Shown here: one piece after another, positions 1 to 8,525 of the stretch
Position numbering within the stretch: position 1 is the stretch's first letter
Layout: each line of letters starts with the position of its first letter
DNA from: Lactiplantibacillus mudanjiangensis
GTDB lineage: Bacteria; Bacillota; Bacilli; Lactobacillales; Lactobacillaceae
Direction of reading: 5' to 3'
Length of the DNA stretch: 64,000 bases
Assembly (NCBI RefSeq): GCF_005405385.1
Contig: NZ_BJDY01000007.1
Span: 359,013-423,012, forward strand
Notes under the pieces: generated by a model
Seen by the model: the letters and a program-made list of their open reading frames with translations, nothing else
The model's database searches: none
Told to the model about the DNA's origin: nothing
Made by a program: the position numbers and the translations under genes

Positions 1-165
1 AGTGCCCCAGAAAAGTTGGTTTACATTTCATGTAATCCATCCACTTTGGCGCAAGATTTACGAGAATTAACGCGGGGCTATCAAGTGGACTACATTCAAT
101 CAATTGATATGTTCCCACAAACGGCGCGGTGTGAAGCGGTGGTTCGCTTTACGAAACGTCATTAA
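1..165 (+). CDS. 23S rRNA (uracil-5-)-methyltransferase, RumA/RlmD type, C-terminal end
   Basis: Only the last 54 codons are in the window. The frame opens at base 1 and stops with TAA at 163-165. It reads [17 protein letters not shown] near its start. The SCNPSTLA stretch is the catalytic-cysteine motif of the RumA/TrmA family of SAM-dependent uracil-C5 methyltransferases, in which the cysteine attacks uracil C6. The tail with DMFPQT and CEAVVRF is also typical of these enzymes. Lactobacilli carry more than one paralogue, so the exact 23S position methylated (747 or 1939 type) cannot be told from this fragment. Confidence 0.85.
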   Translation, partial: SAPEKLVYISCNPSTLAQDLRELTRGYQVDYIQSIDMFPQTARCEAVVRFTKRH

Positions 166-191
166 ACTTTATTGACTAAGGGGTCTTCATA

Positions 192-629
192 ATGGCAGCT
201 GACAGCCAAATTGCGTTAGCGATGACCTTCACTTTACGGCCACCGTTTAAAACGCATTTCTTATTACTCAAAGATTATGTGGCGGATGTCCGGATTCCCG
301 CCCGCGATGGAATGTTAACGACATTGATTGCCAAAAACATTCCATTGTCACCGGCATTGGAACAACTCTTAACGATTTTTGATGATGTTCAAAATCCGAT
401 TTACTGGCGCTTACATGATGAAGCCATTGCGGCTTTTTTCCATGATTATCCAGAAAAACGGCCGATTTTGCCGCTTGATTTACTACAAGTGGTCATTACA
501 ACGTTAGCCTCACAAGGTCTAACGGACGACCAACTACGTCATACCATGGAACTAGTTTTCGCCCGCTTACAGGCCAATGAATTCAACGGGCGTACAGCTC
601 AACGAATCTTAACTGAATTCGGTCAATAA
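192..629 (+). CDS. Hypothetical protein, 145 aa
   Basis: The ORF starts at ATG 192, 26 bp after the methyltransferase stop, with a GGGG-type ribosome binding site just before it, so it is probably co-transcribed with that gene. The product is soluble and mixed in charge, without signal peptide, membrane segment or cysteine. I do not recognise a family. It has a C-terminal helical stretch (LTDDQLRHTMELVFARLQ). A strong terminator follows at 644-679. Codon use looks like that of the neighbours, so it is probably a genuine gene of unknown role. Confidence 0.75.
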   Translation: MAADSQIALAMTFTLRPPFKTHFLLLKDYVADVRIPARDGMLTTLIAKNIPLSPALEQLLTIFDDVQNPIYWRLHDEAIAAFFHDYPEKRPILPLDLLQVVITTLASQGLTDDQLRHTMELVFARLQANEFNGRTAQRILTEFGQ

Positions 630-643
630 CTTAATGGCACACG

Positions 644-679
644 AAAAAGCACTTGAGAATTTTTTCTCAAGTGCTTTTT
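644..679 (+). terminator. Rho-independent terminator, probably bidirectional
   Basis: A 16-bp perfect stem lies at 644-659 and 664-679 with a 4-nt loop. It has A-rich and T-rich flanks, so it can work in either direction. It closes the 192-629 gene. Confidence 0.9.
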
Positions 680-703
680 GTTTACCGCTAATTTGTGTTC
701 AAT

Positions 704-1131
704 TGCCGCCTACCGTTTCGTCCACTCAAAGCCGGAACGCTGTGGACGGACAGGCTGAGCCAAAAATCGGTCTCACCCTTCGTTTTGAACCGCTAAACCC
801 GCGTTTCAAAATCGCCAGTCTCTAAGCGATAAATCGCTAAGAGACTTCCACGGCTGGGCTTTGAGTGGACTCACTTTCGGCTATATTCACTACTATTGAG
901 AATTATCATTAATTAAACAAATAAAACTATTAACTGCAATGTAGCCGGAGTCAGCCAGTGATGGCGCCAGCCGTGAAAACATCGTTAGTCCGGCTGTTCT
1001 TTTCCGGGCTTACGATGTGGACGACTTTTGAGACTAACGCTTTTTGTTAGGCTTAAAAGCGAGGTGGAAGCCCGACTTTTGGCTGAAACCGTTCCCCACA
1101 GCTGGCAGAATCACTGGCTAACGTAGGCGAC
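704..1131. repeat. Structured double-module repeat, copy 1 (A on -, B on +)
   Basis: Module A spans 704-884 and reads outward on the minus strand. Module B spans 941-1131 and reads outward on the plus strand. An AT-rich centre of about 55 bp separates them. Module A is closed by a 12-bp perfect stem (CCACTCAAAGCC with GGCTTTGAGTGG) and contains a hairpin GTCTCTAAGCGAT/ATCGCTAAGAGAC. Module B has a closing stem near GTCAGCCAGTGATGGCGCC. The closing stem of A differs in sequence from the other copies but still pairs. The copy lies between converging genes. Confidence 0.85.
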
Positions 1132-1145
1132 TAATTTACGCTCAC

Positions 1146-1964
1146 TTAATCAAAATACTGATTTAAAACTTGATAAATCCCATCATGATTGTTATCCGTT
1201 GTGACTAAATCAGCGCCTTCTTTAATGACTTCTGGAGCATTGCCCATCGCTACCCCAATTCCGGCTAAATGCAGCATAGCTAAATCATTGTAGTTGTCGC
1301 CAAACGCAATCGCATCTTCAGGAGTTAAGTCATCATCGACTAACAATTGTTTTAAAGCCGTGGCCTTAGTGACACCGGCTGCCACAATTTCTAGATAAGT
1401 ATCTTTAGATCGATACGCTGCAATCGCTTTGTAAGTTGGTGTTTGCAACTGGGCATTAATTTCCGTAATTGTATCGGCATCGGCCATGATTAGTATTTTA
1501 TGGATAGGCGCGTTGCTTTTCGCTAACCATGTCGATAAGTTAGTAACCGTTGGCTCGTAACCAATTCCAGCAGCTTCTTGCTTTTCCCAAGGACCATTGG
1601 CTTGAACAAACCAATCATTATTGCTATAAACATTGATCGATGCTTTAGGCCATTTCTTGGCAATAACCTTTTGCACCCGACGCGCAACTTTACGATCAAT
1701 GGGTTCTTCTTCAAAAACTTGTAAGTGATCATCGTCATCAGTCTTAGCCGTTAATGCACCGTTATACGCAATCATGGTAGACTCAATACCTAATTGCTTA
1801 GCGATCGACCACATGCCTTTAGGCGAACGGGCTGAAGCTAACACCATTGTTGCGCCTTGCCGGACAGCTGCTCGAACACCCGTAATAGTCGCCGGTAGTA
1901 GTTCAGCTTGATCGTTTAAGATAGTGCCGTCAATATCACTCAAAATCAATTTAGGTTTGCTCAT
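1146..1964 (-). CDS. Cof-type HAD-IIB family phosphatase, 272 aa
   Basis: Cytosolic sugar-phosphate-type phosphatase of the Cof/YidA group. The N-terminal motif SDIDGTIL supplies the nucleophile aspartate and the acid/base aspartate. The C-terminal motif GDNYNDLAML binds magnesium. The central part forms the IIB cap domain. ATG 1964 follows GGAGG, which overlaps the stop codon of the upstream DeoR gene (4-bp gap), so the two are translationally close and form an operon. The DeoR partner suggests control by a phosphosugar. The substrate is not readable from sequence. Confidence 0.9.
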   Translation of the reverse strand: MSKPKLILSDIDGTILNDQAELLPATITGVRAAVRQGATMVLASARSPKGMWSIAKQLGIESTMIAYNGALTAKTDDDDHLQVFEEEPIDRKVARRVQKVIAKKWPKASINVYSNNDWFVQANGPWEKQEAAGIGYEPTVTNLSTWLAKSNAPIHKILIMADADTITEINAQLQTPTYKAIAAYRSKDTYLEIVAAGVTKATALKQLLVDDDLTPEDAIAFGDNYNDLAMLHLAGIGVAMGNAPEVIKEGADLVTTDNNHDGIYQVLNQYFD

Positions 1965-1968
1965 ATGA

Positions 1969-2727
1969 TTAATCCTCCGTTAAATAAATAAATTTAGTTG
2001 TCGGTGCAAACCAGGCACGTTCAATAGTCGTAAGTGGCTCATCTGTAATCACGACTTGTAATTGTGCTAGTTGACCACCACAAAAACGAGCGGTTTGACC
2101 AAATTTACGATGCTCACAAACTAAGATACCACTGCCCGTTTGGGACAACGCTTGCCGCTTAACGGCCGCATCGCCAGCATCCTGATAAAAGACCCCTTGC
2201 ACATTGACCGCGGCTGCCCCAATAATTGTTTGGTCAAAATATACCGGTTTTAGTGCGGTTAGCGCCGCGGCGCCTGACATGAAACGATTAGACTGATTCA
2301 ATTCACCACCTAACAATTGCAAGGTTACTGCTGGATTGGTCGCTAAACTAATCGCATTGTCCAAAGAATGGGTATAAACCGTACAATGGACTTTTAGCAA
2401 TTGTGTTAGTTTAAGCAGCGTTGTAGAAACATCGATGAACACATATTGATTGGCCTTAATTAAAGGCAATGCTTTTTCCGCTAAGGCCGTTTTAACCGCC
2501 GTTAACTGGTGCAACCGATCCTGATAACTTGGGATGGCGACCCCAAAGTTCAAAACTTGTAAACCACCATGAATACGCTGCGCCAAGCCACGCTCTGTGA
2601 CGGTCACAATATCTCGTCGGGCCGTATCGCGTGAAATTGCCAAGGCCGCCATGACATCCGCAACACTCATCTGACGGCGACGCGCCAATTCTTGCAACAA
2701 TTGACGTTGTCGCTCTGCACGTTGCAT
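1969..2727 (-). CDS. DeoR/GlpR family transcriptional regulator, 252 aa
   Basis: The N-terminal winged helix (MQRAERQRQLLQELARRRQM, then SRDTARRDIV) has the SRxTxRRD recognition helix of DeoR proteins. The C-terminal part is the sugar-phosphate-sensing domain (KYVFIDVSTT-like stretch, LLGGELNQ, GAAAV). I place the start at the second ATG (2725-2727), because the first ATG directly abuts GGAGGG while the second is 7 nt away. It is the first gene of an operon with the HAD phosphatase at 1146-1964. Phased AAGTA repeats in its promoter (2772-2818) look like an autoregulatory operator. Confidence 0.9.
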   Translation of the reverse strand: MQRAERQRQLLQELARRRQMSVADVMAALAISRDTARRDIVTVTERGLAQRIHGGLQVLNFGVAIPSYQDRLHQLTAVKTALAEKALPLIKANQYVFIDVSTTLLKLTQLLKVHCTVYTHSLDNAISLATNPAVTLQLLGGELNQSNRFMSGAAALTALKPVYFDQTIIGAAAVNVQGVFYQDAGDAAVKRQALSQTGSGILVCEHRKFGQTARFCGGQLAQLQVVITDEPLTTIERAWFAPTTKFIYLTED

Positions 2728-2755
2728 AACCATCCCTCCTTATTATTTCAAGATC

Positions 2756-2818
2756 AGCATACAAAAAGTTTAAGTAAAAATCAAGTATAAATAAGTATTT
2801 TAACTATGTTTTTAAGTA
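2756..2818 (-). promoter_or_regulatory. DeoR-HAD promoter with phased AAGTA repeats
   Basis: On the minus strand TTGATT (2779-2784), a 17-bp spacer and TATGCT (2756-2761) form a promoter. Four copies of AAGTA on the plus strand start at 2772, 2783, 2793 and 2814, spacings of 11, 10 and 21 bp. They therefore lie on one face of the helix over and upstream of the -35. This is the expected look of a multi-site repressor operator. Confidence 0.55.
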
Positions 2819-2880
2819 TTAGTGAATAACGCATCAATAAAAAGACGACTAACTGTTTTTCTACAATTAATCGCCGATTA

Positions 2881-3327
2881 CTAATTTTTTGGTTTTAAAA
2901 TAAACTTAGGTTGCTCGTCCACTAATTTTGCGAACAATTCTTGCGTCGGATCAGGATCAAATGTCCCCAGATCAATCAGAATCTCCCCATCGTCACCAAT
3001 CTGCGACCCTTGATACCGATCAAACAACACATGATACATCGTTTGAGCCGGCCGCATGCGCTCATCAACTTGGTCAGCCGCCGCCTTTAGGGTGTACCCA
3101 GCAGCAAGCAAATTACTCATCGCCGCCGCTTTAATCACCATTTTGAGCGTATAAATCCGAGCCCGACCTGGTTCATCCTGATTCTTAGGGATGATGTACC
3201 CTTTCTTTTGCCAGTAACGCAACTGCCGAGGTGACACCCCCGTCATCTTGCTTAATTCACTAATACCAATCGTCAATTGTCCCCGATGAAATAAGTCGCG
3301 AAAATCCCCTTGCAATGATTGGGCCAT
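2881..3327 (-). CDS. MerR family transcriptional regulator, 148 aa
   Basis: The N-terminal MerR helix-turn-helix is ISELSKMTGVSPRQLRYWQKKGYI, residues about 22-46, followed by the wing RIYTLKMVIKAAAM. The 148-aa length and lack of C-terminal cysteines argue against a metal or thiol sensor. It resembles short GlnR-like MerR proteins, but the effector is unknown. The ATG at 3327 follows GGGGGG with 8 nt spacing. It is transcribed alone and has no obvious partner gene. Confidence 0.85.
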   Translation of the reverse strand: MAQSLQGDFRDLFHRGQLTIGISELSKMTGVSPRQLRYWQKKGYIIPKNQDEPGRARIYTLKMVIKAAAMSNLLAAGYTLKAAADQVDERMRPAQTMYHVLFDRYQGSQIGDDGEILIDLGTFDPDPTQELFAKLVDEQPKFILKPKN

Positions 3328-3400
3328 CTCAGTATCCCCCCTTTTCCGTTCAGTTCATAAGTTAAATTATAGCATGGAATCGAGGGAACGCGGCACTGAA

Positions 3401-4273
3401 TTAGCCTTGAGCTAAGCCATTTTGCAAGAAACTAACCAGGTCTTGCGCCGGGTGCCCCATAATCGTGACATAGTCATCACTGACCGGCTGTAACAAGCCT
3501 TTCGCACCACCAGCATACATTGATGCCAGCATATGACCTTCATTACCTTGATCATACATGGTCGCAAATTCAGCTAACGTCACCGGTTGATAACTCATTG
3601 GTTTCCCAGTCACTTGTTGAATAACTGCCGCTAATTCTGGCATCGTATACTTGCGGTCTTGCGTCAACGTATAAATACATCCCGATTGTAATAAGCTTGG
3701 TGTCGTCGCCACTTTGGCAAACGCCGCGGCGCTATCCGCTTGGCTAATAAAACTCAGGCCTTGATCCCCCATCGGATAGATGACTTGTTGCCGTTCAACT
3801 AATTCTGGGATATAAGGAACCAGCGGATCAGCATACAGGGCATTGCGAATGATCGTATAGGCAATACCCGCACCAGCTAACCGACGGGGCACGTAACCAT
3901 AAAAAGCGGATAAATCAAACGGATTATTCACTTGATCAGCAATAAATCCCATCACTAACAAATGCCGGACATGACTAGCTTGTGCGGCTGCCAGAACCGT
4001 TTCAAACTCTTGGACACGGCTGTAACTATCGTGGCTCTTACTTGGAATATAAATAAACACGTCACTATCTGACAATACTGGTTGCAAACTTGCTTGATCA
4101 TGATAATCAATCGCACTCACTGTCATACCTTGCGCTTGAAATGCGGCCGCTTTACTAACCGTGTGCACCCCTAGATTCAATTGTTCAGCGGGAACTAATT
4201 CGGCCATCGCTTGAACGACTTGTTGGCCTAAATGACCAGTGGCACCTGTAATGGTATATTTCATGATGAACAC
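3401..4273 (-). CDS. NmrA-like NAD(P)-binding oxidoreductase (QorB/YtfG type), 290 aa
   Basis: An N-terminal Rossmann motif TGATGHLGQQV, then an atypical short-chain fold with NPFDLSAFYGYVPRRL and ITLTQDRKYTMPELA-like stretches, matches the NmrA/QorB family of quinone-reductase-like or regulatory NAD(P)-binding proteins. Two starts are possible: GTG 4273 has AGGAAAG about 8 nt upstream, while ATG 4264 gives the usual MKYTITGATG start. A perfect palindrome upstream (4286-4302) may be the operator of an HxlR or MarR-type regulator located elsewhere. Confidence 0.8.
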   Translation of the reverse strand: MFIMKYTITGATGHLGQQVVQAMAELVPAEQLNLGVHTVSKAAAFQAQGMTVSAIDYHDQASLQPVLSDSDVFIYIPSKSHDSYSRVQEFETVLAAAQASHVRHLLVMGFIADQVNNPFDLSAFYGYVPRRLAGAGIAYTIIRNALYADPLVPYIPELVERQQVIYPMGDQGLSFISQADSAAAFAKVATTPSLLQSGCIYTLTQDRKYTMPELAAVIQQVTGKPMSYQPVTLAEFATMYDQGNEGHMLASMYAGGAKGLLQPVSDDYVTIMGHPAQDLVSFLQNGLAQG

Positions 4274-4285
4274 ACTCGCTTTCCT

Positions 4286-4302
4286 GTAACTTTATTAGTT
4301 AC
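4286..4302. promoter_or_regulatory. Palindromic operator candidate before the NmrA-type gene
   Basis: The sequence GTAACTTTATTAGTTAC has 6-bp perfect arms (GTAACT/AGTTAC) and sits in the short upstream region of the 3401-4273 gene. Repressors of the HxlR/MarR types commonly use such sites next to oxidoreductase genes. The cognate regulator is not in this window. Confidence 0.4.
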
Positions 4303-4345
4303 ATTAAAACGTGTTATTGTGTTTTTGTCAAGTATGGACAATCCA

Positions 4346-4380
4346 CAAAAAAAGAGCTGTGGTTTATACCACAACTCTTT
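4346..4380 (-). terminator. Terminator of the NmrA-type gene or PTS gene region
   Basis: The stem AAAGAGCTGTGGT/ACCACAACTCTTT has a TTA-type loop. The A-run on its left gives a T-run on the minus strand. It lies immediately downstream of the PTS gene promoter direction reversed, between two minus-strand genes, so it ends transcription that enters from the PTS gene only if read from the right; its position at 4346-4380 is upstream of 4393, i.e. just after the PTS stop. Confidence 0.8.
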
Positions 4381-4392
4381 GCAAAACGACGC

Positions 4393-6399
4393 TTAAGCCG
4401 CTTGTTCACCTAGATGTTTCTTCTTTGGAGCCGTTTTAACGTTTTTCACATCAGCATCCGAGAAACCAAACATGTACGTCAACGTGAAGGAGACGATAAT
4501 ATCTGCAATCGAGGCAATCCAGAAGCCCCAGAAACTAAAGTCGAGGCCTTTCGGGTTAACGAAGGACGTAAATCCGATTAAAGAACCGGCAAAGCCCCAC
4601 ATATTGACATGCATTAGCCCCGTTAAGAACCCACCAACGGCACCACCGATACTAGCAGTGACGAACGCGCGACCATACTTCAAGTTAATCCCATACATCG
4701 CCGGTTCCGTTACGCCAGAGAAAGCTGAGATTGTTGCTGGCCAGGCTAATTCTTTGATGCTGGCAACTTTAGATTTCATCGCAATGGCCAAGACCGCACC
4801 ACCTTGTGCAACCATGGTAGCGGACACAATCGCATTCAAATAACTGTGGCCGGTTGTGGCAATATCGTTGGCCACAATTGGAATAATCGCCCAATGTAAT
4901 CCAAAGATAACCAATACTTGGTAGAAGCCCCCAATGATCAAACCAGAAATGGCTGGACTAAGTTGGTAAATCTTCACAATCCCCAAGGCCAAGGCACTTG
5001 AAAGTGCGGTGATAATTGGCCCAAGGAAAAGCAAAATTGCACCGGAAATTAAAACGACTTCTAGTAATGGGACAAAGATCATTCGTAAAACGGTTGGAAT
5101 CACGCGTTTGAGCCATGGTTCCAGTTTAGACGCTAACCAAGCACCCGCAATCATCGGGAAGATGGAATAGGTATAAGAAGCCACATGAACAGGTAAACCG
5201 AAGAAGTTGGCATTAATGCCCATGCCCAACAAATGACTCGTGACCTTACCAGTCGTTGCGATCCCAACAATCGCCGGATATGTTAAGACCCCACCAACAA
5301 TTCCCATAATAATCGGGTCGGACCCCAATTTCTTCGCGGCTGTAAATCCAACAAAGATTGGTAGGAAGTAAAAGACTGAATCACCCATGGCATTAATGAT
5401 CACATAGGTTGGCGTAGTTGCTGAAACCACTTTAAATGAGGTCAATAACGCTAAGACCCCTTTTAAGATCCCAGAAGCTGCTAACAACCCAATAACCGGA
5501 ATCATAGACCCGGTAATCACACCGATTAAAGCACTAAAACTGTGCTTAACCTTCTGCCAAGGTGTCATCTTCTTCCAAGCAGCTTTATTGGCTTCTTTTT
5601 CTGATGCAATTGCAGATGCATCATCATCACCAAAACCAGGGCCCAGTTGCTTAACGACCGCATCGTACACATCAGTAACGGCTGGACCGATAACCACTTG
5701 ATATTGACCCCCGGCTTTAGCAATATCGATGACACCTTTTAAGTTCCGAATCGTGTCATCGTTAGCTTTGCCATCATCTTTCAAATAGAAGCGGACTCGC
5801 GTGATGCAATGAATCACACTTTTTACATTACCAGCCCCACCAACATTCTCAATAATTTGCGTTGCTAACTGGTCATACTTACCACCACCGGTTGACGCTG
5901 GCTTTGCCGCAACGGTCGTTGGTTCAGTAACCGAATCTTTGACCTCAACATCGGCCCCAACATCACCGGCTTTAATTGGGCCAACTTTAGCGGTTAAACT
6001 TGCCACCGTTTCACCTGAATTGGTGACTGCCATAATCACGGTAGTTCGTTTACCCGCGTCAACGATCGCGGCTAAATCCATCTGGCCAATCTCATCGCCA
6101 GCGTTCACTTCATCGCCGACTTTAATAGTTAACTTAAACGGTGGCTTATCTTTAAGCTCCACCGTATCAATCCCCAAGTGAACCAAAATTTCTAACCCAG
6201 CCGCAGTGGTAAACCCAATTGCATGTAGCGTTGCGGCCACCATTGTGACCTTACCGGCTGCTGGTGCGACAATCTGACCATTGGTTGGCGCAACCCCCAA
6301 ACCTTCGCCCATCATACCTTGTGAAAACACTGGATCTTGAACTTCTGACAGTGGCATAATTGTCCCAGTCACTGGTGATAATAATTGCACTCGTTTCAT
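4393..6399 (-). CDS. PTS glucoside/sucrose/trehalose-type EIIABC permease, 668 aa
   Basis: Single-polypeptide phosphotransferase permease with domain order A-B-C. EIIA (about 1-150) has the phospho-histidine near residue 74 in LVHLGIDTV. EIIB (about 175-255) has the phospho-cysteine near 198 in HCITRVRF. EIIC (about 280-650) is multi-membrane with the GVTEPAMYGINLKYGR motif of the glucose/beta-glucoside superfamily. It takes up and phosphorylates a sugar at the membrane. No glycosidase or antiterminator gene is next to it, so the substrate (beta-glucoside, sucrose or trehalose) stays open. ATG 6399 follows AAAGGGGG. A cre-like site lies at 6540-6554. Confidence 0.93.
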   Translation of the reverse strand: MKRVQLLSPVTGTIMPLSEVQDPVFSQGMMGEGLGVAPTNGQIVAPAAGKVTMVAATLHAIGFTTAAGLEILVHLGIDTVELKDKPPFKLTIKVGDEVNAGDEIGQMDLAAIVDAGKRTTVIMAVTNSGETVASLTAKVGPIKAGDVGADVEVKDSVTEPTTVAAKPASTGGGKYDQLATQIIENVGGAGNVKSVIHCITRVRFYLKDDGKANDDTIRNLKGVIDIAKAGGQYQVVIGPAVTDVYDAVVKQLGPGFGDDDASAIASEKEANKAAWKKMTPWQKVKHSFSALIGVITGSMIPVIGLLAASGILKGVLALLTSFKVVSATTPTYVIINAMGDSVFYFLPIFVGFTAAKKLGSDPIIMGIVGGVLTYPAIVGIATTGKVTSHLLGMGINANFFGLPVHVASYTYSIFPMIAGAWLASKLEPWLKRVIPTVLRMIFVPLLEVVLISGAILLFLGPIITALSSALALGIVKIYQLSPAISGLIIGGFYQVLVIFGLHWAIIPIVANDIATTGHSYLNAIVSATMVAQGGAVLAIAMKSKVASIKELAWPATISAFSGVTEPAMYGINLKYGRAFVTASIGGAVGGFLTGLMHVNMWGFAGSLIGFTSFVNPKGLDFSFWGFWIASIADIIVSFTLTYMFGFSDADVKNVKTAPKKKHLGEQAA

Positions 6400-6539
6400 C
6401 GCGATTTCCCCCTTTATCTGTCGCGTAAACGCATTCTAAATAATGAACGATCAAAAATAATAGCAGGATGCTTGATGATTATGGAATAAATGTAAACCAT
6501 CCTTACTGGTCAACAATCACCGCCTCCCTCAGCTTCAAA

Positions 6540-6554
6540 ATAAACCGTTTTCAT
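6540..6554 (-). promoter_or_regulatory. cre-like catabolite repression site
   Basis: On the minus strand the 15-mer ATGAAAACGGTTTAT matches the Gram-positive cre consensus WTGNAANCGNWNNCW except at the penultimate C. It lies 140 bp before the PTS start, as expected for CcpA control of sugar uptake. One mismatch keeps confidence low. Confidence 0.4.
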
Positions 6555-6654
6555 TGATCACGTTCATCGTACCTGCGTCTACTTTTACCGTCAAATAAAG
6601 GCACGCTATTTGTTCGTTCATATCTCAATTATAATAGTCAATTAATTAATTAAA

Positions 6655-7302
6655 CTAAAGAGCTAAGCGCTGGCCAGCGAGAAATGAAGCCTTAAAATCA
6701 GCCGTTGTTTTGACTTGTTTACCAAAATCAACCACCAGCGCATGTGCCTCCCAGGCCGTGGCCAAATCAGGTTGCCAGCTTTGCTGCAACTGTGCTTGTG
6801 CGGCCATATACTGACGCGGTAATGGCTGTTCCAGCCAAGTCAATAACCGCCGCAAATATGTATCCACAATAATGGTTGGATTATGAAAGACATACATTGA
6901 AAAGTAATCGGCGGTTTCATCGCCAATACCAGGCAACGCCTTGAGCTCTTGACGTAATTGATCAGCCGGCAATGCCCGCAAAGTAGTCAAATTAAACTCA
7001 TATTGGGCGGTCCAGCGTGCCAAACTTTGTAAAGTCGGCACTTTACGTGTGTAAAATCCGGCCGGTCGCACTAGCGCCGTTAAGTCGGCCGATGATAATT
7101 GCAATAAGGCTTGTGGCTCAAATTGAGTCGCTCGTTTCAAATTCATTAAGGCATAATCAACATTGCGCCAGTTAGTATTTTGAACCAACACGCCACCCCA
7201 TAAGATTTCCCAAGGTGTTTCAGCTGGCGCGATACCAGCTGTCAACCAGTGACGCGGCCCCATTTCACTTAACATCGTTTGATATAATTCAGTAATCGTC
7301 AT
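6655..7302 (-). CDS. HhH-GPD (endonuclease III-like) DNA glycosylase, 215 aa
   Basis: The helix-hairpin-helix is LKALPGIGDETADYFSMYVF, followed by the catalytic aspartate in IIVDTYLRRLL, so the fold is that of EndoIII/MutY glycosylases. At the place of the EndoIII lysine (LPGVGRKTA) this protein has GDETA, so the AP-lyase lysine is absent and a monofunctional glycosylase is expected. No cysteine cluster follows the domain, so the 4Fe-4S cluster is absent too. It probably removes a damaged base, but the lesion is unknown. ATG 7302 follows AAAGGAG at rather long spacing. Confidence 0.82.
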   Translation of the reverse strand: MTITELYQTMLSEMGPRHWLTAGIAPAETPWEILWGGVLVQNTNWRNVDYALMNLKRATQFEPQALLQLSSADLTALVRPAGFYTRKVPTLQSLARWTAQYEFNLTTLRALPADQLRQELKALPGIGDETADYFSMYVFHNPTIIVDTYLRRLLTWLEQPLPRQYMAAQAQLQQSWQPDLATAWEAHALVVDFGKQVKTTADFKASFLAGQRLAL

Positions 7303-7380
7303 TTATTCAGGTCTCCTTTACAGTTGTCATCAAAAGCTTACCTTAACGAGCTGATTAAGTGGGATTAAAAGTTTGCATAA

Positions 7381-7418
7381 AAAATGAGGGCGACGACAAT
7401 TGTCGTGACCCTCATTTT
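7381..7418 (-). terminator. Terminator after the 7466-7708 gene
   Basis: A long stem AAAATGAGGGCGACGACAA / TTGTCGTGACCCTCATTTT with one internal mismatch ends in T-rich DNA on either strand. It closes the minus-strand FMN reductase/hypothetical pair. Confidence 0.85.
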
Positions 7419-7465
7419 GATGTTTGATGATTTTTTTAAACGGGTGTTAGTCACCCACTCTGGTT

Positions 7466-7708
7466 TTAGCTACGTTGAACGGTCAATACAATGTCGGCCT
7501 TTTTATTAGCTGGCTTAACGGTTTCTTGATAGTTTAAATCAGCATCGTCAAATAATTTTTTGATTTCGGTATTCACTAGATCCAAGGCCCGTGTATCACC
7601 GTTTTGTTGGCGAATATAGACCACGTATTGATCTGGTTGTTCTTCCAAATCATAGTCAACATCTTCATCGTTTAAAATCACATAGATTAACTTACGTTCT
7701 TTGTTCAT
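7466..7708 (-). CDS. Small acidic hypothetical protein, 80 aa
   Basis: I do not recognise a family. The product is acidic at the N-terminus (ILNDEDVDYDLEEQPDQ) and predicted to be a soluble alpha/beta protein, without membrane segment or cysteine. ATG 7708 follows GAGGGG with 9 nt spacing. It lies 26 bp downstream of the FMN reductase gene and shares its terminator, so the two are probably co-transcribed. Confidence 0.75.
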   Translation of the reverse strand: MNKERKLIYVILNDEDVDYDLEEQPDQYVVYIRQQNGDTRALDLVNTEIKKLFDDADLNYQETVKPANKKADIVLTVQRS

Positions 7709-7734
7709 CCGAAATTACCCCTCAACTATTATTT

Positions 7735-8292
7735 TTATGCTTCTTTAATCCGTGCTAATTCATGGACAAATTTTAAGTAATTCTGCACACATCGATCTAA
7801 CCCAGCAACCGTTGTTTGATCAATCAAATCACCGTTATTATCAAACTTATTTTGAACGGTACTCATCAAAAACTCGTTACCTGGTAACGTGCGCGCAGCA
7901 ACGCCAGGTGCATCCAAAATTTGTCGTAACATACCCTGTGCGCGGACAGTTCCTAATGGTCCCATGGTTGCCCCGATAATCATCGCCGGCTTGCCTTTCA
8001 GTGGATGTTCCACTCGCGATAACCAATCAATCGCATTTGCCAAGACGCCGGGAATCCCACGATTATACTCTGGTGTGACAAAAATCACGCCATCAGCAGT
8101 TGTAATCAGCTTTTTAAATTCGGTTACCACCTCAGGGGCTTCTAATTCGATATCTTGATCATAAAATGGCAAGGTTGCTAAATCTGGAATGACGACGTCA
8201 ATTTGATCAATATACCGTCGTTGCACAAACTTAGCTAATTGTTGGTTGTAAGATGCTTTTCGGATACTCCCAACGAGAGCCACAATTTTCAT
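7735..8292 (-). CDS. NAD(P)H-dependent FMN reductase, 185 aa
   Basis: Flavodoxin-fold reductase with the FMN phosphate loop VGSIRKASYNQQLA at the N-terminus and the family motif VTPEYNRGIPGVLANAIDWLS. It reduces FMN or small quinone/azo substrates in the cytosol. The start is ATG 8292, preceded by AAAGGAGG at ideal spacing; an upstream in-frame ATG has no such site. It is clearly paralogous to the N-terminal 180 residues of the flavoprotein at 16152-18509 (shared SYNxxL, ADGVI.. PEY, and APGV..LPGNEF segments). Confidence 0.9.
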   Translation of the reverse strand: MKIVALVGSIRKASYNQQLAKFVQRRYIDQIDVVIPDLATLPFYDQDIELEAPEVVTEFKKLITTADGVIFVTPEYNRGIPGVLANAIDWLSRVEHPLKGKPAMIIGATMGPLGTVRAQGMLRQILDAPGVAARTLPGNEFLMSTVQNKFDNNGDLIDQTTVAGLDRCVQNYLKFVHELARIKEA

Positions 8293-8484
8293 GCGCGAAC
8301 CCTCCTTTAAGCTCGTTATTAACCTAAGTATACCAGTTTTTTTGAATATCAGCGGAACCGGTTTCAAGTTTACAAAAACTTTTAATCATTTTTCAGTTTA
8401 ACCAGTATGCCGATCAATCAATACCAAGGTTTCTTAACTTTTTCCAAAACTACCACCCTCAGCTTCTCCCGCTCTCGACCAGTC

Positions 8485-8493
8485 TGTTATACT
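8485..8493 (+). promoter_or_regulatory. Extended -10 promoter deciding the next start codon
   Basis: TGTTATACT at 8485-8493 is an extended -10 box. Transcription should begin near 8500, after the in-frame ATG at 8496, which therefore cannot serve as start. Confidence 0.6.
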
Positions 8494-8525
8494 ACATGAT
8501 AGAGAATTTGATCGGGGGTTTTAAT

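Noticed and set aside
634..825. Short ORF over terminator and repeat copy 1
   Set aside because: It runs through a terminator and a structured repeat; the same kind of ORF appears in other repeat copies only because the sequence repeats. No ribosome binding site.
4472..4843. Antisense ORF in the PTS gene (others similar, e.g. 36881-37129, 50853-51206)
   Set aside because: Shadow frames opposite membrane-protein genes caused by codon bias; no translation signals.
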